In this document: piece by piece, positions 14,238-16,747 of the stretch
Layout: each line of letters begins with the position of its first letter
How positions within the stretch are numbered: position 1 is the stretch's first letter
Source: an uncultured Lachnospiraceae bacterium
GTDB lineage: Bacteria; Bacillota; Clostridia; Lachnospirales; Lachnospiraceae
Assembly (NCBI GenBank): GCA_910586705.1
Contig: CAJUJK010000042.1
Span: 1 to 16,747, forward strand
DNA length: 16,747 bases
Reading direction: 5' to 3'
Notes under the pieces: generated by a model
Told to the model about the DNA's origin: nothing
What the model saw: the letters and a program-made list of their open reading frames with translations, nothing else
Databases searched by the model: none
Program-made: the position numbers and the translations under genes

Positions 14238-14666
14238 ATGAAAGAAATTAAGAATCTACAAGAGAAAAGATTGATTATTGCAAGGCATATCATGTTAGAT
14301 CAGATTGAGCCTACAGATGAAAATATTATTAGTGCATGGTGTAAAATATTTTCCGCTGATAAATATAAGTTAGAACACGCAGAGGATACAGAATTATTTG
14401 ACTGGATGCGTAAATTTATCAGTAATAATAATGTGAAATCTTGTAAAGAACAGTTGGCACGACTACGGAGAAAAGGTGAAAGAAATTTAAAATCAAAAGG
14501 TGAGCGTGTCGGATATGGTGCAAAATTAGTAAAAGAGCCTAAAGACACATTGGCTACATACAATATATTTACAAAGGGTAAGAAATATTCTGGCAATTAT
14601 ACTGCCTTATGCTTGCGAATGGGGAGATTGTCAAAAAAGATTGAAGGTGAATACATAGATGAATAG
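14238..14666 (+). CDS. Unknown element protein, 142 aa (N-terminus shared with 12919-13494)
   Basis: Preceded by AAGGAGG (14219-14225), 12 nt from the ATG. Not recognised. The N-terminal IKNLQEKRLIIA and the WC at about residues 33-34 resemble the 191-aa protein at the head of the operon; the rest is shorter and strongly basic (ARLRRKGERNLKSKGER). No membrane or export signal. The order unknown-HU-HU-unknown suggests the operon grew by duplicating a two-gene unit. The last codons overlap the Cys-rich gene by 8 nt. Confidence 0.72.
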   Translation: MKEIKNLQEKRLIIARHIMLDQIEPTDENIISAWCKIFSADKYKLEHAEDTELFDWMRKFISNNNVKSCKEQLARLRRKGERNLKSKGERVGYGAKLVKEPKDTLATYNIFTKGKKYSGNYTALCLRMGRLSKKIEGEYIDE

Positions 14667-14829
14667 AGTGCCGCATTGCGCTGAATGTAAGAGATGTCAA
14701 TGTACGGATTTTATCTACAAAGATTACTATTGTTGTGAAGAAAATGATACGATGCGGATATTTGGCAGACTTGGCGTAGATTATCCACCGAAAACAAGTC
14801 CTAAGTGGTGTCCGTTGAGAGATAAATAA
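14659..14829 (+). CDS. Small Cys-rich putative zinc-binding protein, 56 aa
   Basis: The ATG lies in an 8-nt overlap (ATGAATAG) with the previous stop. Seven cysteines are arranged as CAECKRCQC near the start, CC at residues 25-26, and a closing WCPLRDK. Short zinc-knuckle proteins with a C-terminal PxWCPL are common in phages and mobile elements of Bacillota; their function is generally unknown. It is the last gene before an intrinsic terminator. Confidence 0.75.
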   Translation: MNRVPHCAECKRCQCTDFIYKDYYCCEENDTMRIFGRLGVDYPPKTSPKWCPLRDK

Positions 14830-15129
14830 TGCCCATTATAGGGTAATCAAAATATTTTGTAAAATTGAAATTCAAGAAATTCTAATAACTATCAACAGTG
14901 TCGATTGTGTGTATCTACACAATAATTCCAATAAATGAAGATGAAAAACTAAATATTTGAAAATGTAAACTATATAAGGTGATTATTCGCCAATTTTGGC
15001 GAGTGGTCTTTTTGTGATGTAAAAAATTAAAACTTAACATTTCTGAAATTTTACTAATCAAGTTAGACATACAAAAAATTTTTGTTAAATCTAAACATTT
15101 CTTGAATTTCTGGTAATCTAGGAGGTTCA
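14830..15129. other. 300-bp AT-rich intergenic region with terminator and repeats
   Basis: No coding frame. Contents: GAAATTCAAGAAAT (14867-14880) and its exact reverse complement (15097-15110); a 7-bp inverted repeat ATTGTGT/ACACAAT (14904-14923); the terminator at 14981-15013; and a degenerate direct repeat with ACATTTC cores at 15038 and 15095. A poor promoter-like pair, TTGTGA (15012-15017) and TAACAT (15035-15040), has a 17-nt spacer but is weak. AGGAGG (15120-15125) serves the replication gene. The repeats between terminator and RBS could be an operator. Confidence 0.5.
14981..15013 (+). terminator. Intrinsic terminator after the element's first operon
   Basis: A 13-bp stem pairs 14981-14993 with 14996-15008 (GC-rich core TCGCCAA/TTGGCGA, several G-T pairs in the lower part), with TT at the tip, followed directly by TTTTT (15009-15013). 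In RNA the tip would open to a larger loop. Most of the wobble pairs favour the + strand. It separates the 12919-14829 operon from the replication gene. Confidence 0.8.
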
Positions 15130-16710
15130 ATGGGTAATGACATAAAATGTATGTACTTTAACCACAGATTCAAAGATAAGCCACAAGGCAAACAATGTGG
15201 ATGGGTACAGAAAAGTTTGACACAAGTAAATATTACGATTGAAAATTTGGCAGACGCTTTAGTTCATGGAGCATCATTTAAGCCGGGAGTATTAGCAGGA
15301 GGGAATAAAGCTGAAAACTGGATAGAACAACAATTATTTGGTCTTGATTTTGACGATGGCATAAGGATAGAAGAAGCCTATAATAAAGTTATTTCTCTTG
15401 GAATTACACCATGTTTTATGTATACAACATTCAGCCACAAAGAAGAACATCATAAATTCCGCATGATATTCTGTAATGACACAGTAATTACAGACGGAAA
15501 TATCAGGGACAAGTTGCAAGCTACGCTTATGGGAATTATCGGTGGTATTGATGAGGTATGTTTTAACCGTGACAGACTATTTTTCGGCGGTAAAGGGCAT
15601 ACAGTATTATATCCTGATTATGATAAAAGGATAAATGCTGAATCAATCATAGAAAAATACTGGAATGATGATTTTGAACAATACATATCTAATGCAAAGC
15701 CTAAATCGAAGAAGAAAAGGGATAGCACTGCTGCTGGTAAGAAAAGTAAAGATGCTGATACTGCAAAAGAGCGTTCTACATACGAAAATCTTAATGTAAA
15801 AGCAATTAAAGAACATGATACAGAGTATTTACGCAAGGTATTAGCGCATGATCCGGTAGAATTTGAGAATAAAAATGAGTTTTGGGATTATATCTACTCT
15901 GAATTGGATATAGCGGAACTGATTGATATAGACGATCCGAGGTCATTTTGTTGCGTTTTACATGATGACCATAATCCATCTGCAAATATATTTACCACGC
16001 AAAATGGCGTACAGAAATATAGGTGTTGTTCTGAAAATCTCACACTGAATATCAAGCAGTTAATTGAATTGTTGGGCGATTTCAAGTCTGAATACAAAGC
16101 AATCCAATTTATCATGAATATCTACAACCTATCAATCAAAGAATCCCAATGGAGCATAGAACAGAGAGAAAATATTGACCTTATGATAAGCAATATTACG
16201 CTGAATAAGTTTAAAGAGTTGTGTCCGCAAGCTGATAAAAATATCAAGTATGCGAAAGATACATTCCTTATGATGCTTTCTATTGCAAGGAATAATGTCT
16301 ATAGTGAGAAATTCTCTAATGACGATGGTGAAATCGTGTTCTTTGTAACAAATAAGAAGTTAGCTGATTATTTGGGGAAGGGTAACAGCCAGAAAAAGAT
16401 TGATAAAGTGAGTAAATACATAAAGATGCTAATTTACCATGATTTGATCCGTATTCTTGATGATGATAAGATTCCAAAAGAATTACTTTTCAAGGCTATT
16501 AAATATTCTGGTACTGATAAAAGACAGGGAAATCATGTTAGCTTCTATGCTATTCCATCATGGGTAATTCAACAGTTAAGCACTATTGAGAATAACGGTG
16601 TCAGATGGAAGGAAAAAGGCTACAGGATTGCAGGAGTATCATTCGATATGTTTTATCGTTCTGAAGGATTCGATGTGGCAGCTTCCATATATTGTTGTCC
16701 TGCAAATTAG
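15130..16710 (+). CDS. Primase-like replication protein: AEP-type N-terminus plus CHC2-like zinc motif
   Basis: 526 aa, ATG 4 nt after AGGAGG (15120-15125). Residues about 60-170 look like an archaeo-eukaryotic primase/Rep core: FGLDFDDG (motif I acids D73, D75), then YTTFSHKEEHHKFRMIF (98-114) and NRDRLFFGGKG (146-156). A Lys-rich linker (190-215) leads to a DnaG-type CHC2-like zinc motif, CVLHDDHNPSA (275-285) with YRCC at 297-300. The second pair is CC rather than CxxC, so the ligand set is unusual. The C-terminal part (about 330-500) resembles a winged-helix DNA-binding region. No helicase motor is present. Probable role: primer synthesis or replication initiation of the element. The stop overlaps the first of two iteron-like repeats. 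Confidence 0.72.
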   Translation: MGNDIKCMYFNHRFKDKPQGKQCGWVQKSLTQVNITIENLADALVHGASFKPGVLAGGNKAENWIEQQLFGLDFDDGIRIEEAYNKVISLGITPCFMYTTFSHKEEHHKFRMIFCNDTVITDGNIRDKLQATLMGIIGGIDEVCFNRDRLFFGGKGHTVLYPDYDKRINAESIIEKYWNDDFEQYISNAKPKSKKKRDSTAAGKKSKDADTAKERSTYENLNVKAIKEHDTEYLRKVLAHDPVEFENKNEFWDYIYSELDIAELIDIDDPRSFCCVLHDDHNPSANIFTTQNGVQKYRCCSENLTLNIKQLIELLGDFKSEYKAIQFIMNIYNLSIKESQWSIEQRENIDLMISNITLNKFKELCPQADKNIKYAKDTFLMMLSIARNNVYSEKFSNDDGEIVFFVTNKKLADYLGKGNSQKKIDKVSKYIKMLIYHDLIRILDDDKIPKELLFKAIKYSGTDKRQGNHVSFYAIPSWVIQQLSTIENNGVRWKEKGYRIAGVSFDMFYRSEGFDVAASIYCCPAN

Positions 16711-16743
16711 ATGCACCAGTTCCATGCAGATTAGATGCGCCTG
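16701..16743. repeat. Two iteron-like direct repeats, 24-bp period, at the window edge
   Basis: TGCAAATTAGATGCACCAG (16701-16719) and TGCAGATTAGATGCGCCTG (16725-16743) match at 16 of 19 positions with a 24-bp period. Direct repeats directly behind a replication gene recall iterons. The array may continue past the window. Each unit contains TAGATG, a stop followed by an ATG, so the second (16735) could also start a gene. Confidence 0.5.
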
Positions 16744-16747
16744 ATTT

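Larger units (their letters stand above)
12529..16747. mobile_element. Putative left part of an AT-rich integrated element (right end outside window)
   Basis: A sharp drop in GC coincides with an interrupted gene start, a stretch of repeat-rich non-coding DNA, and a compact operon with HU-like, Cys-rich and primase-like products. This combination is typical of integrative or plasmid-derived elements. No integrase, relaxase or capsid gene is in the window, so the class is unknown (ICE, prophage, satellite or integrated plasmid). The exact left junction is inferred only. Confidence 0.55.

Noticed and set aside
15012..15040. Promoter TTGTGA-N17-TAACAT for the replication gene
   Set aside because: Both boxes match at only 4 of 6 positions in very AT-rich DNA; mentioned as weak only.

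Overview
The window looks like part of a gut-type Clostridia genome, probably Lachnospiraceae-like Bacillota. This is inferred from three things: InlB/Flg_new repeat surface proteins, strong AGGAGG ribosome binding sites, and extended -10 promoters. No rRNA, tRNA or CRISPR array was seen. All convincing genes lie on the + strand. The window falls into three parts of different base composition.

Region 1 (1-3764) is the 3' end of a very large, GC-rich surface protein gene. It has four InlB B-type repeats, Ig-like segments, a proline-rich wall-spanning linker, and a Cys-rich C-terminal membrane anchor without LPxTG. Region 2 (about 3786-11291) is an envelope-sensing and export module. An OmpR-type response regulator and its histidine kinase share a 4-nt overlap. 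A second promoter follows, carrying three TGACAAG repeats at exactly 11-bp spacing, which is a probable binding site for that regulator. It drives an ABC ATPase, an 833-aa FtsX-type permease, and a secreted serine hydrolase of the beta-lactamase/PBP4 family that lacks the usual N-terminal part of its fold. A dinD homologue follows at 11494-12354.

Three near-identical promoter/5'UTR/RBS modules of about 60-80 bp (3786-3864, 11411-11489, 12415-12495) sit in front of three unrelated reading frames: the response regulator, dinD, and an 8-codon stub (MKLGIVIC). The stub appears to be a host gene cut by an insertion.

Region 3 (about 12529 to the end) is sharply AT-rich and reads as the left end of an integrated mobile element that runs off the window. 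It starts with about 390 bp of non-coding DNA. This contains short direct repeats that could be recombinase arm sites, and a 21-bp hairpin with four G-U pairs that makes sense only as + strand RNA. A tightly coupled operon follows: an unknown protein, two divergent HU/IHF-like proteins, a second unknown protein related to the first at its N-terminus, and a 56-aa Cys-rich protein. Three of its junctions have the same 8-nt overlap. After a clear intrinsic terminator comes a 526-aa replication protein with archaeo-eukaryotic-primase-like motifs and a degenerate CHC2 zinc motif. Its stop codon lies in the first of two iteron-like repeats at the window edge. The two HU-like proteins next to a primase-like protein suggest an element-encoded replication or nucleoprotein module. 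This is the least familiar part of the window.
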